From: Oscillospiraceae bacterium
GTDB taxonomy: Bacteria > Bacillota > Clostridia > Oscillospirales > UBA644
NCBI GenBank assembly: GCA_015067385.1
Contig: SVMP01000113.1
Span: 1 to 6,917 of the forward strand
DNA: 6,917 nucleotides
Direction: 5' to 3'
In this document: in pieces, positions 6,418 through 6,917 of the stretch
How the letters are laid out: each line of letters begins with the position of its first letter
Numbering within the stretch: position 1 is the first letter of the stretch
Program-made: the position numbers and the translations under genes
Notes under the pieces: generated by a model
Databases searched by the model: none
What the model saw: only the letters and a program-made list of their open reading frames with translations
Told to the model about the DNA's origin: nothing

Positions 6418-6917
6418 ATGAAAGCCGCTGTTTGTTTTATGGAAAATCTTAAATATTCAGAAGTCAGAAACGAGCCTTTTGAGGTTTACGGCCTTTATGA
6501 TTACAAGAATGAAAAGCAATATAAACGTATGCCCGATGAAATAGGGAAAAATGTCAACAGCGGAGTCTCCGGGCTTTATCTCAATACCGCAGGCGGCAGA
6601 GTACGTTTTTCTACCGATTCGAAACATATCGCTATCCGTGTTTCTATGCCCGGGATCACTCGTTTTTACCATATGCCTCTGTCGGGTTCTGCAGGTCTTG
6701 ACCTTTACATAGATAGGTCTGAGGGCGAGATCGATCCCGCTGTCGAGGATCTCGGATATTACCGCGCTTTTACAACCCCTTACGATATGCAGGACGGCTA
6801 TGAAGCGTCTGTTGAGTTCGGGACAAAAAAGATGCGTTATTTTACAATTAACATGCCGTCATACAGTAATGTCAGTGACCTTTACATTGGAATTGATGAG
6901 GATGCAACGCTGGGAGG
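6418..6917 (+). CDS. SGNH/GDSL-type hydrolase, N-terminal GxDLY domain (partial, runs off window)
   Basis: The frame stays open from ATG 6418 to the window end: 166 full codons plus two bases. An in-frame TAA at 6415-6417 directly precedes the ATG, so no earlier start is possible. The peptide contains YKRMPDEIG (35-43), GLYLNTAGGRVRFSTDS (52-68), the block SGSAGLDLYID (89-99) with the G-x-D-L-Y signature, and NMPSYSNVSDLYIGIDEDA (145-163). These match the N-terminal beta-rich accessory domain of SGNH-hydrolase-type esterases, which precedes a GSSIT-like catalytic block; that catalytic part lies beyond the window. There is no signal peptide, so a cytoplasmic location is likely. Such proteins are often deacetylases or esterases acting on carbohydrates, but the substrate is unknown. 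AAAGGA at 6400-6405 is 12 nt from the ATG, a rather long spacing. The gene has its own promoter and is separate from the upstream operon. Confidence 0.85.
   Translation, partial: MKAAVCFMENLKYSEVRNEPFEVYGLYDYKNEKQYKRMPDEIGKNVNSGVSGLYLNTAGGRVRFSTDSKHIAIRVSMPGITRFYHMPLSGSAGLDLYIDRSEGEIDPAVEDLGYYRAFTTPYDMQDGYEASVEFGTKKMRYFTINMPSYSNVSDLYIGIDEDATLG

Overview
This window reads as a stretch of a Clostridia-like (low- to mid-GC Firmicutes) chromosome. All recognisable genes lie on the + strand. The core order rlmN - prpC - prkC - rsgA - thiN is the well-known Firmicutes translation / Ser-Thr kinase cluster. The gene ahead of it ends like a YugP-type membrane zinc metallopeptidase, a neighbour commonly seen in Clostridia. 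Strong GGAGG-type ribosome binding sites, a TTG start and a sigma-A-like promoter agree with this. Genus cannot be decided from the sequence alone.

Layout: (1) positions 2-163 hold the last 53 codons of the YugP-like gene, whose stop overlaps the rlmN start (ATGA). (2) rlmN, 160-1182, encodes the radical-SAM 23S rRNA/tRNA adenine-C2 methyltransferase. (3) prpC, 1258-1989, and prkC, 2005-3801, encode a PP2C phosphatase and a membrane Ser/Thr kinase with three PASTA repeats. (4) rsgA, 3829-4698, encodes the circularly permuted ribosome-assembly GTPase. (5) thiN, 4695-5333, encodes thiamine pyrophosphokinase and again overlaps its upstream gene by ATGA. (6) 5358-6242 encodes a NYN/PIN-like putative nuclease with a winged-helix-like C-terminal part and a basic tail. 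(7) A rho-independent terminator at 6247-6288 closes the unit. (8) A promoter at 6295-6323 then drives a separate gene starting at 6418, which runs off the window end and encodes the N-terminal GxDLY domain of an SGNH/GDSL-type hydrolase.

The first six genes are tightly packed (gaps of 75 nt or less, two ATGA overlaps) with no internal terminator or convincing promoter visible, so they probably form one transcript continuing from upstream. Functionally they join ribosome modification and assembly (RlmN, RsgA), reversible Ser/Thr phosphorylation sensing the cell wall (PrkC/PrpC; RsgA is a known PrkC substrate in Bacillus subtilis) and cofactor supply (ThiN). Compared with the B. subtilis order, rsmB is absent between the preceding gene and rlmN, and rpe is absent between rsgA and thiN.

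I see no mobile element, CRISPR array, RNA gene or clear new system. The least explained gene is the NYN-domain protein at the end of the operon.
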